A stretch of 64,000 nt of DNA from the NCBI RefSeq assembly GCF_001653235.2, contig NC_035791.1, forward strand, positions 5,084,001 to 5,148,000, read 5' to 3'. The notes below the pieces were generated by a model. That model was not told the origin of the DNA, ran no database searches, and saw only the letters and a list, made by a program, of their open reading frames with translations. Origin of the DNA: Pochonia chlamydosporia 170 (Eukaryota; Ascomycota; Sordariomycetes; Hypocreales; Clavicipitaceae). Of the stretch, positions 23,161 through 36,600 are shown in pieces. A program made the position numbers and the translations under genes. Each line of letters opens with the position of its first letter. Within the stretch, counting starts at the first letter, position 1.

Positions 23161-23918
23161 CCTGGATGGAGGAGACGTGTCTTGAGGCCGCGCCGCATTC
23201 GAGTCTAGGAGGTCATGTCGATGCGGCGGTACTTTGACTACAGCCTGGAGACTCCTGTGGGCGTGGACGGGGCGTGATGCTCCCCGAGAGCATGGGAGGT
23301 CGTGGTAATTTGTTTGCGCTGGCGAGGCAAGGCAAGGCTGGATGGAGGGTTGAAGGTGAGCAGATGGTGTGGAGTGGGTGAATGTGATTGGTTGGGCTGT
23401 TTTCTTTCTTGACAGTTGTTAAATTCTTCTCAACATGAGCTCACAAACAGTCAAATGAAATTGGCATATTTGACTCTGTGAACATAATTTCTGAGAGAGC
23501 GCTGTTACGCCTGAATATCATTGTTCACAAAGCCAGGAACAACTGCTGTTTCACAGTGCTATGTCGAGTGATCCCACCGCCCTAGGCATGTCATCCACAT
23601 AATTCCATGTAAGTTGGAAGCCAGTCAGTTCTGCCAGGGACCTCCAAAAGGTAAATTGGATTGACCCGTTCATCTTTGGCAGCTACATGGTCAATGACAG
23701 GATGATTCGCAGACATCAAACCTCCATCCAAGTACAATGCCATCTCGACACGTAAATCCTACATCTTTCATACACGCAATAACGCTGAACCCTTGCATCC
23801 CCTATTTCCGTGCAATTTCCATCAATGCGTAAACAGCCAATGACAACATACAAAAGGACATTAAACCCAAACTCCATTCAAAAGTCATTACATGTACATA
23901 CAATACTACCAAGCTCGC
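23161..23918. other. Intergenic region between the Zn2Cys6 gene and Ku70
   Basis: Promoter side of the Zn2Cys6 gene (23161-23430) and 3' flank of Ku70. No repeat or gene recognised. Confidence 0.45.
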
Positions 23919-25977
23919 TCAGGAGTTGTCGTCTACCCACTGCTCTATTCTCTCCGCAATCTCTGCCTTCTTCCCCGTCGTGCTGATTCCTTTGGAGCCA
24001 GCCACATCTCTCAACTGTGCAACCGTCATCTTCATGATTCCTCCACTTTCTATAGCTTCTTTAAGTTCGATCATCGACATGGACGACGGGTTCGCTTGCC
24101 CAGACACGCCACGCCTTTGCTTTGTCGGACGGTCACTACCTTCATCGTCAGCTTCACGCTTAAGCCCCTTGGCTGTGACAACCGTCCCTGCATCATCTTC
24201 CAGCTTGCCCGACCACTCCTCCAAGTAACCACCAGCTCGCTTACTGATAGCCTTGTACTTGGGCTCCGTAGCATCGTCTGCCGTCTCCGGTACCTCCTCT
24301 TCGAGAGCAAGAGCCTTGAGAATCTTGTAATGCCACTGGAGTGCAGGGTTGGGGTATTTCAACGGATTGTACATGGCCTTGGGGAGCTGCAGTTGCTGTA
24401 CAATAGTCCTCATCTGCGTCTTCAGCTCATCAGAACTTTGCGAGACCTCGTTCGGCGGCTTAATCTCTCGCAGGTCGTCTGCAAAGGGGAGTGGGTATAT
24501 CCAGAGTCCAGCTGGCAAGTACGGAGTCCCTGAGTCGTCATCAGACCGTTCCTTAGATGGAATGATGGCAGCTAGTATTGGCTGTGCATTGCTTCGCACG
24601 ACACACCAAGCGATGCCAACCTTGTCGTCCTTGATCAGCTTTTGCCACAACGCGGTAAATACCCGCGTTGAGCCAACATAGTCTTCCTCGCTGGGAAAGA
24701 TAAAGGTCGATTTTTTGACACTGGCCCATAACGGTAGCAGCTTGCGAGGCTTGAAACCGATGATACGAATGACAGGCGACCCGAAATCTTTAAGCGACTT
24801 TTGCTCATCAGGTGTAAAGTAGACGTATTCGCCACCAAACTTGTAGGCCTTCTTCATCTCTCCCTTCTCAACAGTTCTCGTGCTGTCCTCCGCCAACCTG
24901 GTGGTTTCGCCACTGGCAATCTGGGGCTTCTCCCCGTCTAGCCAAATGTAACACGTCCTGGCTGGCGTCTGTCGATGAAGAATATTGTATCCCTTGACTG
25001 ATATTCGCAGTCCAGGCGCAATCTCAAAAGGCAGGTTTGAGAACAACGCTCGCTTGGGAGTCTGCTTTGAATTGATGTTTGACGTCAAGGAGCCAAGCAG
25101 AGACAGGCCATCACCCGACTTTGAAATTGGTACAGCCCTGCTATTGGCCTCTGCGATTGGGTCGCGGTACACGATGTCCTGACTGCGTCAACTGCCGTCT
25201 CCAGAAGAGAATACACCTTGCGCAAACTTACATCGTAGAATTTCGACAAGTCAAACTTGGATTCTCCCCTCGTAATCGGAAATAGGTCAATTGTTACCCC
25301 CAAGTCGTAGAGATCCTTGGCTCGAACAGCAGCTGCCGACATTGCTGCCTTGTCTCCGGGGTGAGGGTTGTCGTTGTCGGTAATGATGAACAGACGGCGG
25401 CTTCCAAAGTTGGCAGCCTTTGTCGTAAATATCTGGTTTGCGCAGAAGAGCACATTCGACATGATGGCTGCTTCGCCTGATGGCCGCAGCACTTCGTCAT
25501 CATCCTCCCCATCCTCAACAAGACCCTTGAGCACCTTGACATCTTCTGCCGCGGGGACATCAAGATCCGTGAAAAGATAGCAATTGGGATACCCCAAGCT
25601 ACTGCGCCCATTTTCGTCTTTCTGAAATTTGGTCTTTTGAGTCCCAAATAACAGAATGCCCATCATGTCCTTTGGATTAGAAATGATGCGTTGCTCCATC
25701 AGATGGTAGGCACATTTCAGGGCTGCTTCGAGGGCACTATCTTGATCTGCCTTCTTGGAATCCGATGGCGGGGGCTGCCTCAGCATGGATTCACTGACTT
25801 CAATGGCCAGTATAATGGCATCTTTCTGTGCCTTGTAGCTCTAAACCATTGTTAGCTCATCATCACAACGAAGTGACTAGATGATAAATTCCATTGGGAC
25901 ATGAATACCGTCTCGTCAATCTCTTGGTCGCCTTCATCCTCATCCTCGCGCTTCCAGTCCTGACTGTTTTCTGCCAT
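23919..25977 (-). CDS. ku70: ATP-dependent DNA helicase II subunit Ku70 (non-homologous end joining)
   Basis: Three exons: 25977-25909, 25840-25232 and 25178-23919, giving 645 aa; introns are 68 nt (gtattc...tag) and 53 nt (gtaagt...cag), both restoring frame. Exon 1 is acidic ([20 protein letters not shown]). The N-terminal vWA-like domain starts at [13 protein letters not shown] and runs to about residue 230 ([25 protein letters not shown]). The Ku core beta-barrel follows ([54 protein letters not shown]). The C-terminus carries a SAP DNA-binding motif ([25 protein letters not shown]). With Ku80 it forms the ring that loads on broken DNA ends in the nucleus. It is divergent from the ferrochelatase gene. 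Confidence 0.97.
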
Positions 25978-26417
25978 TGTATGTGTCAATTGTGATTGAT
26001 GTGAGTTGACAATGTTGAGACATGACGGCGCCAGTGGGCTGAAGGTCGTTAATGAATGATGTGGGCCTTTGACATTCACAGCTCTAGGCAAACACGCGAA
26101 ATGTGGCGTCGCAGCATCACGGTGCTGGTCGCGAGGTCACGTGGCATTACCATTAATTATCTCTCGTCTCATTGGTCATATTAAGCAGGTGTTAAAATGC
26201 AACTTATAGTTTGCAGGAAAGTTCCTGCACAAATTACGTACCCCTGTAACCCCTAGGGATCGCCTGGGGGCCAGAATTCTTGCATCATGATCCATGGCCT
26301 GTTTCCGATCCCCGAGGACACAGCTGCACTCGGTCTATCGGCTTTTGACAACTTTAGGGCTCCGTCTTCCTTACAACGGCTGAAATTATCAGTCATTACA
26401 GCTCAAGGTCATCAATC
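25978..26417. promoter_or_regulatory. Bidirectional Ku70 / ferrochelatase promoter
   Basis: 440 bp between the divergent ATGs. A CCAAT-type box is present on the minus strand (ATTGG near 26171). Nothing else specific seen. Confidence 0.5.
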
Positions 26418-27742
<1,325 letters not shown>

Positions 27743-30560
27743 AAGAGAAGGCGGCATGAGCGAGGTAGCGACCAGTTTGATTGAGGTTATGTACAGTATA
27801 AGTAGAATGTGTAGGGAAAAGCTGTTCTAATTTAATTCACAACAACTTACACTCTCGTGCCATGGCTTTGCAATACCTGGAGTTGTACATGACTAGCGAG
27901 CTGTGAAGCGTGGTGCAGATTACGCTGTGCAGGAAATGATACAAAGGGTACATGGAACGTGCCTCGGGTTGACTGTCTTACCCTGTACTCCCCGCGAGAA
28001 CGAATTTAGGAAGGAACTTCCTTGCGGTTGTCAACAACTTCCAGTCCTGTTACGCAATTGTATTCATGTGAAACACATATCGCATGGTTGATGCAGGTTT
28101 CGCCCATTTGAGCTCAATGGCGCGTATTCCTGTAGGTGCGGTGCACCACTGTTCCTGGGAGGTAAGCACCATCGACAAACAGAATTGAAGGAATATTACA
28201 GAGGACCCGACACGAAGTCCGCTGCGAACTAATGCAGCATACCCGTAAACGACTGACATCATGGCACGCCGTTCGCAGCAATACGAGCTCACCCTACGAA
28301 CCACGAACCTGCCTGGGAGCTGATGGCTGCAGGAGCTTGTATGCAGTGTGGCAACCTGGACAAGCTGTGAAGAACTAAACGCTTCTTATGAACCACGCAA
28401 CCAGACCTGGAGCAAGCCAACCAAGCATTGAGCGAGCTTCAAGCACCAGACAAACACACGTACCTAGAGATATCTATGTTCTCTATTCTTTACATGGCAG
28501 TAGGCGAGTAGTTTTGATGGACAGCCCGAACAGTTGTGACACAATGGCCTATCTTCCGCCTTGTCGGCAACGACGTCGCATCGGCATTGAGCGAATCCAA
28601 TCTTGTTGCCCATTCCTCAACGGGAATAGGGATGGTCTTCGGTTGCAACCACGAGGATGGAAGCACAGACTCCATAGTGGTGGAAGCGTCGCCTCCAGCC
28701 AGTTTCAGAGATCGAGCCAGGGTACTGAAGTAGCACCTCGTCGTAACAAGACAGATTGGCCAAGACGTGGACTGGGGGACGAAGGCCTCATTTGCAGCTA
28801 AAACAGAAAAAGCTGGGAACTTCGAACCGCGGCACGGAGACTTTGGGCACGGTACGAAACAATCGCGTTTATTGAAAGAATGGAAGACATTGTCCTATTG
28901 TCCCTTCACTCAATGCCAGGAGGACTGTGATTACGCCCAGGCGAGAAAGGGGACATTTGCGAGGATATGAGCGCCATTGACACGAGTCTGGTCACGTAAA
29001 AAAACAAAACAAGACGACAAATTTGCACTTTCCACCAGACTACGGAGGAGCAGCGCTCAGGTCGATGAAACGAGATTCTGACCCTATTCACCATGTTGGT
29101 TGCTTTTTCTTTGTCCCCAAATGGGTCTGGGTAAAAGGAGAAAAAGCACTGCTTGCAGTGGTTCGGAGCCAGGTGCGCCAAAAGTGTCATGTGCTGTCCA
29201 TGTCTACTAGAATTATGCTTGCTTTTACTTGGCATCCATTGCACGATTCGCAATGGCGTTGCGAGACTCGATCCAGATGAACGACAGAGCAGGCATAGAT
29301 TGGCGGCAGCCAGCCATTTACGGACATATACGCAGTTATTAGGGAAGTGAAACCTGCGGAAGCTAGCAGAAGCCGACAGAGGGACAATGCGTGACAGGAG
29401 AAGAAGTAAAAACTTACAACTCGACTTGTCCGTCTCAAGAAAATTGCCTTGCCTGTCACTGGCGGTGAGTATTGCATCACGTTCCATTTGGTGAGATGTA
29501 CGACAAAGTCTTGAACATTGACGCGGAAAACCAAGACCTAGAGACACTGACAAGACAGGCGGCGGGAAGATGAGCTAAAAAAAAAAATTTTTTTTCTGAA
29601 AAATTAAAAAAAAAAAAAAAGGTAAAAAAAATTGGCCAGGCCGAGTCGTGATGTCTGGTGAGCATTGGATAGTCTGCACAACGCTGAAGCTTTGTTCCGC
29701 TGCAGAGACAGAGGCGGACAACTGTCAAGGTAGGTTTGATCTGATTGTTTCGTTTCGGCCCCCTTTTGCACAGGACATTGAGCATGCAAGGTATTCGGGC
29801 AGTCACGTCCGTGCGGTTGTTGCTGCAATCATTGATCATCAAAGTCATCGGATGGCACTTGGCCAAGCTCTTGATGACCGCCATCTGTGACTCGCAGCTT
29901 GCAGCAAGTTTGATGGTTTGCGTCTGGTCCAGAGGTCCGGTAGCTCCAAATGAACGCCCCAGACGACAGCTAGGCCCCCAGGCCAGTCTTGACTACCAGC
30001 CTTGTCGACCCCCTGAATGCTGTGATGCCAGGTGAGGAGGCCCTGGGCCAATGCTCAATGTCCTCATCTCCCACGCCGGAAACCCACTGCCAGCCCCATC
30101 TCTCAGGGTCTTGGATTGGAGGATTGCCAGACGCGGCAGCCAATCAACATGGTGACGCTCTTCTTTGCCGTTGAGTCTCCAAAGCTTCGTCGAGCCCCCT
30201 GTTCCAGTCTAGTCCCAGTTAGGAATAGTCCAGCACAATCCCCCTTTTGCTGGCCATGCCCCAATCAGAGGCCCCAGCACCTACTTCTGTCCTGTTCTGC
30301 GTGTAGTTTGGTGTTCATGTTCTGTGGTGCCACGCCTAAAGGGGATCAACTCGTCAGTAGTGGTCATGGCTGGGGGGCTGCCACGCCGGCTGGGGCTTCT
30401 CTCTAGTGGCAGGCACCACGAACTTTGGAGGGGGACGGGGGCAGGAGCGGCGCATTCGCTCAATCTCCCACACGTTCTGGTCGCGCTTGCTTTCCGGTCT
30501 TGCGGACAACGCAGCAGAATTTCCTCCTGTCTTGGGTCCCGCCGTCTCAGTTCCTCACTC
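27743..30560. other. Gene-free intergenic region (about 2.8 kb)
   Basis: Only short, overlapping, random-looking ORFs. The main landmark is a run of A and T homopolymers at 29577-29631. No gene, tRNA or transposon remnant recognised. Confidence 0.5.
29577..29631. repeat. Poly(A)/poly(T) homopolymer tract
   Basis: Consecutive runs of A (11), T (8), A (5), A (15) and A (7) broken by a few other bases. The pattern suits a nucleosome-free element or a site prone to assembly error. No flanking target-site duplication or retroelement body seen. Confidence 0.85.
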
Positions 30561-31133
30561 ATACTTTCCCAGCCAGCCCAGCCCAGCCCAGCCTGCGCAC
30601 GCCCCCTCGAATTTCCCCTTTGACTTTCATCTCCAACCTTTCGACCCTGACTTCACTTTCGCCATTCTCTCTCCCATCATTGCTACTTCCTCTTCGTCGA
30701 CCTCTCGTGCGCCGCCTCGGGCTTCACTGTCGACAATTCGTGGCCGAATTCTCTTTTAATTTTTTTTTTACTTGAACCCCGTCCTTTGACACGCGTGCTC
30801 CTGCTCGCTGGGTTCTCCTATCTTAATTGCCTACTGGTAGGTTACCCTCACACAACCCCTGGACGAGGAAAGCGCTTCTCGTTTTGGCTCATCGCCACTG
30901 CACGTATCGTGGTGATTCTTGTTGCGGTCTACCTCGAGCCAGCCTGCCTCAACTTTATTTTTTTTTTACTTGAGGCAAGCAAGATCAGGTTGCTCCTGTT
31001 CTGCACTCGGCCACCCCCTCTCCCCTGACACCAAAGTAGCTCTTCCCTGACATAGCTGACATTTTCCATCTCTCAGAATCTACCTTCTCCTCCATTCCTT
31101 TAGAGATCGATCCACCGCTCTTTATACATCGAT
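30561..31133 (+). promoter_or_regulatory. Probable promoter and long 5' leader of the septin gene
   Basis: A (CCCAG)n run at 30568-30594 is followed by a C/T-rich stretch to about 30780 that looks like a fungal transcription start region and leader. The string of T with ACTTGA occurs twice (about 30763-30776 and 30958-30972); the second is flanked by a perfect 8-bp inverted repeat (30945-30952 and 30970-30977). Confidence 0.4.
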
Positions 31134-33519
31134 ATGGGTAAGATGCCACTTTCTTTTACAGTGTCTCGACACGCGCAACCTGTTCCTTTGTGTGAATGTG
31201 AAAGGCGAGAGAAAGTGCAAGTCGGCCCCGAGTTTCAGCGGCATACCCCCTCGAGGCAGCTCCAACAATCCGATTCCTCTTCGACACCTTATCACAATTC
31301 TTGCGTCCTTCATTTCGACAGTTTCTCAACGCAATAAGCCCCTGGACATTCGTTCAACGACATTTACATTTTCTTGGATTTCATTGCCGGGACTCGACAT
31401 TGGCCCCCCCTTTTTGGACTTGACAGCATTTCGTGTGCACCACTACTTCCGTTTCTTAATTGACAAAAACGGACACTATCGTAATCGAAAATGGCGACGG
31501 AATTGGCAAAGCAAGCCAAGACGCGCACCAGGAACACCCCGGAGGAAGCTGTTCTTGACCAGAGTAGTGCAGCGGCAGAGCCAACTATCGCCTCAAAAAG
31601 GACGAGCAGCATCATGGCCACTCAGGACATGACTATTATACCTTCAGCATCGTCTTCTGCGGCACCGTCAATCACTAGTACCGTACGACATTATCGCAGC
31701 ATGCTTGATGTTGAGGATCCTCCAAAGTTGAACCCTCTGAATCCGATGTCCTTTGACGAGTTGTACACTCCACAAGATCAGGAACAACCTACCAAGTACG
31801 AGTCCGAGGAGCCACCATCGGACTCAACCTCAGGAACTTCAGGAACCTCGGGAAGCTCAAGGACTTCGGGGAGCTCGGGGGAGCTTCCAGGGAACGTGCC
31901 GACGATCAGGTCAAAGATCTGGGCTGTTAGCTACCTTACCCCACTCGTGACCACCTGCCACTCTTCTCACACCATTTTCTAAACATGTTTGCCTTGTCTG
32001 AATGAAACGCATGCTGACCAGATGTTCGTACAGCTTCTAACGGCTCCGATTCACCCACGGGTGCTCCCGCCTCTCCTCCTGCTGGCAAGCTTGAGTCCGC
32101 GGCCTCCGCTCAAGATGTTCCTCCTTCTGACCCCGCGCCTGCAGTTCCCTCTCAGCCAGCTCCTTCTTCTATCCAGGACGCACGAAACATTGTCCGAAGG
32201 AAGCTTACTGGCTATGTCGGTTTTGCCAACTTGCCCAACCAGTGGCACCGCAAGAGTGTTCGCAAGGGCTTCAACTTCAACGTCATGGTCGTCGGTAAGT
32301 CTTATGAACGGTAACTTGCTACAAGCCAAAGCAACGTGTCTAACAACCGCTGCTTTCAAGGTGAATCTGGTCTTGGCAAGTCTACTCTCGTCAATACGCT
32401 GTTCAACACCTCTCTGTACCCTCCCAGAGAGCGCAAGGGACCTAGCCTGGACATCATTCCCAAGACCGTCCAGATCCAGGCCATCAGTGCTGATATCGAA
32501 GAGGCTGGCGTCCGTCTCCGCCTGACTGTTGTCGACACTCCCGGATTTGGTGACTTTGTCAACAATGACGAGTCGTGGCGCCCCATTGTGGACGACATCG
32601 AGCGCCGATATGATGCCTACCTGGATGCCGAGAACAAGGTCAACCGCATGAACATTGTCGACAACCGCATTCACGCTTGCGTTTTCTTCGTTCAGCCCAC
32701 TGGCCACTCTTTGAAGCCCCTGGATATTGAGGTCATGCGACGTCTTCACACCAAGGTCAACTTGATCCCTGTCATTGCCAAGTCTGACACGCTCACCGAT
32801 GAGGAGATTGCCAGCTTCAAGGCCAGAGTAAGTTTCTCCACACCCTACCACCTAGCTAATTTACATGCTCATCATTGTACTAGATTCTGGCCGATATCAA
32901 ACACCATGGCATTCAGATCTTTGAGGGTCCTCGATATGAGCTGGATGATGAGGAGACCATTGCCGAGAACAATGAAATCATGTCCAAGGTTCCATTCGCC
33001 GTTGTTGGTGCCACCAATGAGATCAAGACTGCCGACGGCAGAGCCGTTCGCGGACGTCATTACCCTTGGGGTATCATTGAGGTTGACAACGAGGAGCACT
33101 GCGACTTTGTCAAGCTGCGCCAGATGCTCATCCGAACGCACATGGAAGAGCTCAAGGAGCATACCAACAACACTCTGTACGAGAACTACCGTACCGACAA
33201 GCTCATTGCCATGGGCGTGTCGCAGGACCCCAGTGTCTTCAAGGAGGTCAACCCTGCTGTCAAGCAGGAGGAGGAGCGTGCTCTGCACGAGCAGAAGCTA
33301 GCCAAGATGGAGGCCGAGATGAAGATGGTCTTCCAACAAAAGGTTGCCGAGAAAGAGAGCAAGCTCAAGCAGTCCGAGGAGGAGCTGTATGCCCGTCACA
33401 GAGAGATGAAGGAGCAACTCGAGCGCCAGCGGGCAGAGCTCGAAGACAAGAAGCAGCGCATCGAGAGCGGACGGCCGCTAGAGAAGGAAGGCAAGCGCAA
33501 GGGTTTCTCACTGCGTTAA
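31134..33519 (+). CDS. cdc3: Septin, Cdc3/AspB group
   Basis: Four exons: 31134-31137 (ATG plus G), 32034-32294, 32361-32827 and 32884-33519, giving 455 aa. Introns: 896 nt, 66 nt and 56 nt. The first junction ATG-G|gtaaga...gtacag|CT-TCT yields M-A-S-N-G-S-D-S-P, a natural septin start, with branch point GCTGAC 15 nt before the acceptor. Septin hallmarks: basic phosphoinositide region before the P-loop ([16 protein letters not shown]), G1 [11 protein letters not shown]3 DTPGFGD, G4 AKSD, septin-unique element [20 protein letters not shown], and a C-terminal coiled coil ([20 protein letters not shown]). It assembles into hetero-oligomers and filaments at septa and hyphal branches. The first intron contains an open 163-codon ORF; see findings. 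Confidence 0.94.
31138..32033 (+). other. Unusually long first intron of the septin gene, containing a 163-codon ORF (31491-31982)
   Basis: The 896-nt intron begins gtaaga and ends gtacag. Inside it, an ATG in good context (AAAATGGCG, 31491) opens a frame with protein-like character: [20 protein letters not shown], then a Ser/Gly/Thr run. No donor in that frame joins in the needed phase 1 without deleting most of it, so it cannot simply be an alternative first exon as the sequence stands. It may be an alternative 5' exon with an indel, an upstream ORF, or chance. Confidence 0.5.
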
Positions 33520-34838
33520 GGCTGAGAAAGAGTCCCTTTTTCGAGTCTTTAGCGACGCACAGTTTGCCATCTCTCTACGATCAACGTCTGAGTATCCATG
33601 ACACGCCATACACCAGCAGCTCGACGCCTTTCCTTATTCCTTCGATTCTAGTTTCTCTGTCGGCCTTTTTCTCGTCACATTTTTTTGTCATTAATCACAC
33701 CCTCCTCACTTAATCACCCTGAACAAAAGTTGTCTTAACGGAGTCGGACAAGCAAAGAACGTTATCTACGGAACAATGGCCCCGCAGCGCCCCGGGGGAC
33801 TGCAGGCTATGAAAATATTCAACAATACGAAAGAAAAATAAAAAGTAGTTTTGGTGAGTGTGCGGGCGATTGCACCTCGGGAGTGGTGTCTGGGGGGTTG
33901 CTCTCCTGCTTGAGTCCGCGAGGGCTGGTTGCGGATCAAGCATGGCCAAGAGCATTTCAGTCCTGTGTGTTTACCCCAGAAGAGAACGACGCGAAGTCTT
34001 CTTTTCTTGACAGACTGAGAGCATAATCGCTCTGCTTCTTTGGCAGTCTTCCCTTTTGCCATGGGATTGATGCCGTCTTCTTTGTGTTTTTTTTTAGTGC
34101 TGAAAGAACCTTGTCTTTTCGGCACTGACGTGTTGTGCACACTTATGGTTTCCTTTAATTTATATGCCCAACAAGATTGGTCGGCAACGCCTGCATCTTT
34201 GCCTTGTCGTCCTGCCTGCCCCCCGGATACCCTTTGTCGCATCTGTATGGAGCACTGGTTGCGGATTGGACTTGGACAGGAGCAGATGGATGATTTGGCC
34301 GACGAGGGCCGAACAGCAACTGTTGTATTTTAGTCGTGTGATTGGGACAGGTTGTTTTTATTTGACGTCTCGACACACGGAATTGTCGTCTAGGCTCGCT
34401 TGTTTTTTCTTAGCTAGTTTGATTTCATTGTCTTTATACGTATGTGTCTTTGCTTGTTTTGTGATGTTGCTCGTTTTACTGCATGTGCCATGTTTGGAGA
34501 TTTTCACGGGAGTAAAGTTGCTGAAGATGAGGCCGTATGGTAGGGTGACGGTGTAAGACAAGCTGCTGCAAGGCTTTTTTACCTGTACTTTTGACATAAT
34601 CACCGGTAGTAAGCGCAGAGTAGAATCGAGATGATATATATATGTATGCATGCTTCATTAACATAGGGTGGTCGCCTTTAGTTTTTATAATACAACGGCT
34701 GCAAGGTGGCGATTTTGCTCCGTGTCATATCGCCATGACTGGCCGAATGGGATACCCATCCTGACTTCCAACGTAGCGTAAATCCTTGCCCATACTGCTC
34801 TGGGTCTTATCCAATCTTGATTACTCCCCGACATCGCT
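33520..34838. other. Convergent 3' region between septin and Fis1
   Basis: T-rich stretches (33660-33710, 34090-34100, 34400-34460) suit 3' UTRs. The ORFs here (up to 158 codons, minus strand) overlap each other and look random. Confidence 0.45.
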
Positions 34839-35452
34839 CTACCTTTTCCTTGCATTCTTGAGCAAAAAGGCACCAACAACACCAGCAGCAATACTAACAC
34901 CACTCAGAATAGCCACGCCCATGAGCCCCTCCTTAGCAACCTTATTATCAATCAACTGCCGCAGATCAGAAGCCTGCAGATTGGCAGGCTCCTTGTCCAG
35001 CAAGAGGTCGTTGTAGCGGCGAGCCTCGCCGTAGTTGCCGAGCTTGTAGTTCCCCAGGGCGAGATAGTAGAGGCATTCGCGGCGGCGTTCGGGAGACACT
35101 CGGAATATGTCGCTGAGCAGGCGGACGCCGAGTTGTTGGTCGTTGCGGTTATTTGATTTGACGAGGCCCTGTTTCTGTTAGGGATTGATGGGATGGGAGA
35201 TGAGTGGTGTGGTTTACCCATGCGTAGTTGAATTTTGTTTGGACGCCGACCATGTCGCCTTCTTTTTCGTATTGGGCCCTCAGGACTTGGAGCTCTGAGG
35301 GGCTTAGTGGCCTGGAGGGGTTAGACGGTTATGCGTTTTGGTGGGAATGAGGGACTGACGTTTCTGCGTCGAGGGCATCTGGTGGTGGTGAGTTAGTTTG
35401 CCTCGGTAATGGTGATGGAGCTGGGATACTCACAGGGTAGTTGGGTGACCAT
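34839..35452 (-). CDS. fis1: Mitochondrial fission 1 protein
   Basis: Four exons: 35452-35434, 35378-35360, 35311-35218 and 35168-34839, giving 153 aa, the normal Fis1 length. Three introns (55, 48 and 49 nt) with GT-AG ends all restore frame, including a 19-nt second exon. The N-terminal arm (MVTQLPYALDAETPLSPSEL) precedes two TPR-like helix pairs ([39 protein letters not shown]). A C-terminal membrane anchor ([20 protein letters not shown]) with the basic tail KNARKR targets it to the mitochondrial and peroxisomal outer membranes, where it recruits the dynamin Dnm1 through Mdv1/Caf4-type adaptors. Divergent from SPC24. Confidence 0.96.
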
Positions 35453-35946
35453 TTTGGCGGATTAAGATGGGATGAATGCGTTGAAGTCGTACTCTATTGG
35501 GAGTTTGAGAAATGAGATGAGGTTCGAGGTTGGGAGATGTGGTTTCTGGAGGTTTAATGTGATGTCCTTGACGAGGGACGGGTGACTGGAGTTTGGAGCT
35601 CGTGGTGTGGCTTGTGCCTGCTGAGGTCGACTGGTGTCTGGTGGCAACGATGACGCTACTGGAGGGACGTGGTGGAATTCAGGTTGGGCACTTGGATGAG
35701 GTGGGCGGTAAAATGTCGGGTGCTGGACTGTTCGGGTGGGTGATAAGATTGTCGCCCCTGACGACGGGTGGTGCGATCTGGTTGGTGGATGCTTAGCTCT
35801 GATAGGCGGGTCGCGACTCTTGAACATGCATCTACATCTACATTTACATCACGCGACGACATCAACCACAGCAAAATCAAGCATTGGACGCGAATCAAAC
35901 ACAAAGCACCAACATCACAAGAGCCGCAGGAGGCAATACCATCAAA
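35453..35946. promoter_or_regulatory. Bidirectional Fis1 / SPC24 promoter
   Basis: About 490 bp separate the two ATGs. G/T-rich on the Fis1 side, with A/C-rich leader sequence just before the SPC24 ATG. No specific site assigned. Confidence 0.4.
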
Positions 35947-36600
35947 ATGCTCCTCTCAGAAGATCCCGCCACAGTACGTTCCTCCAACCCCCACACCATG
36001 CAAACCGCCAAACTTAACAAAAAACACAGCTCATAAACCACACAATAAACAACTTCAACATCAACCCCGACAAGCTCGCCATCTCCCGCATCTCCGAATC
36101 GCTGTCCACGCTCCAACAAGCGCGCGACCTCCGGATGCGCGACGCCGAAACGTCGCTCAAAAAACTCCACCGCCAACTCAGCACACTCACCTCCCAACAC
36201 GCGGAGCTCACGTCCTCACACTCGCCCTCCGACCACGCCTCCAAGATCGCGACCCTCGACACGCGCAAGTTCCGCACCGCAAAGGCAGCCAGCGACGCGG
36301 AGATGGAGGCGGAGCGGCTGGCGCAGCAGGCGGCTGATTTGGCGGCGCGGCTGCAGAGCTGACGATCTGCAGGGCTGGAGGGGCATGAGGCGGCCGCGGC
36401 GGAGGGACGTGGTGGACGATGAGGTGCTGCTGCGGTTGAAGGTGTATAGGAGTCTGGGGATTGATATCGAGAGGGATGAGAGGGATGGGGAGTGGACGAG
36501 GGCGGTGGTGAGGAGTGGTGGGGGGGATGTGCATGTTGTGAATGTGGATAGGAAGTTTTCGAGGTTTTTTTATGCGAATTACTTTTGGGGGATTGTGTAG
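35947..36600 (+). pseudogene. spc24: Kinetochore protein Spc24, reading frame broken at about 36360
   Basis: Subunit of the Ndc80 complex, which links kinetochores to microtubules. Exon 1 35947-35973 (MLLSEDPAT), intron 35974-36029 (gtacgt...cag), then exon 2 from 36030: [20 protein letters not shown], and a coiled coil ([39 protein letters not shown]). A TGA at 36360-36362 ends this frame. The conserved C-terminal globular domain continues one frame off, through [19 protein letters not shown] and [19 protein letters not shown] to a TAG at 36598-36600. No GT-AG pair can bridge the two parts. One extra or two missing bases near 36345-36362 would explain it. Since Spc24 is essential, a sequence or assembly error is likelier than a true pseudogene. 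Confidence 0.88.

Noticed and set aside
29577..29631. Poly(A)/poly(T) tract as a retroelement tail
   Set aside because: No element body, no target-site duplication and runs of both A and T; more likely a simple homopolymer region.
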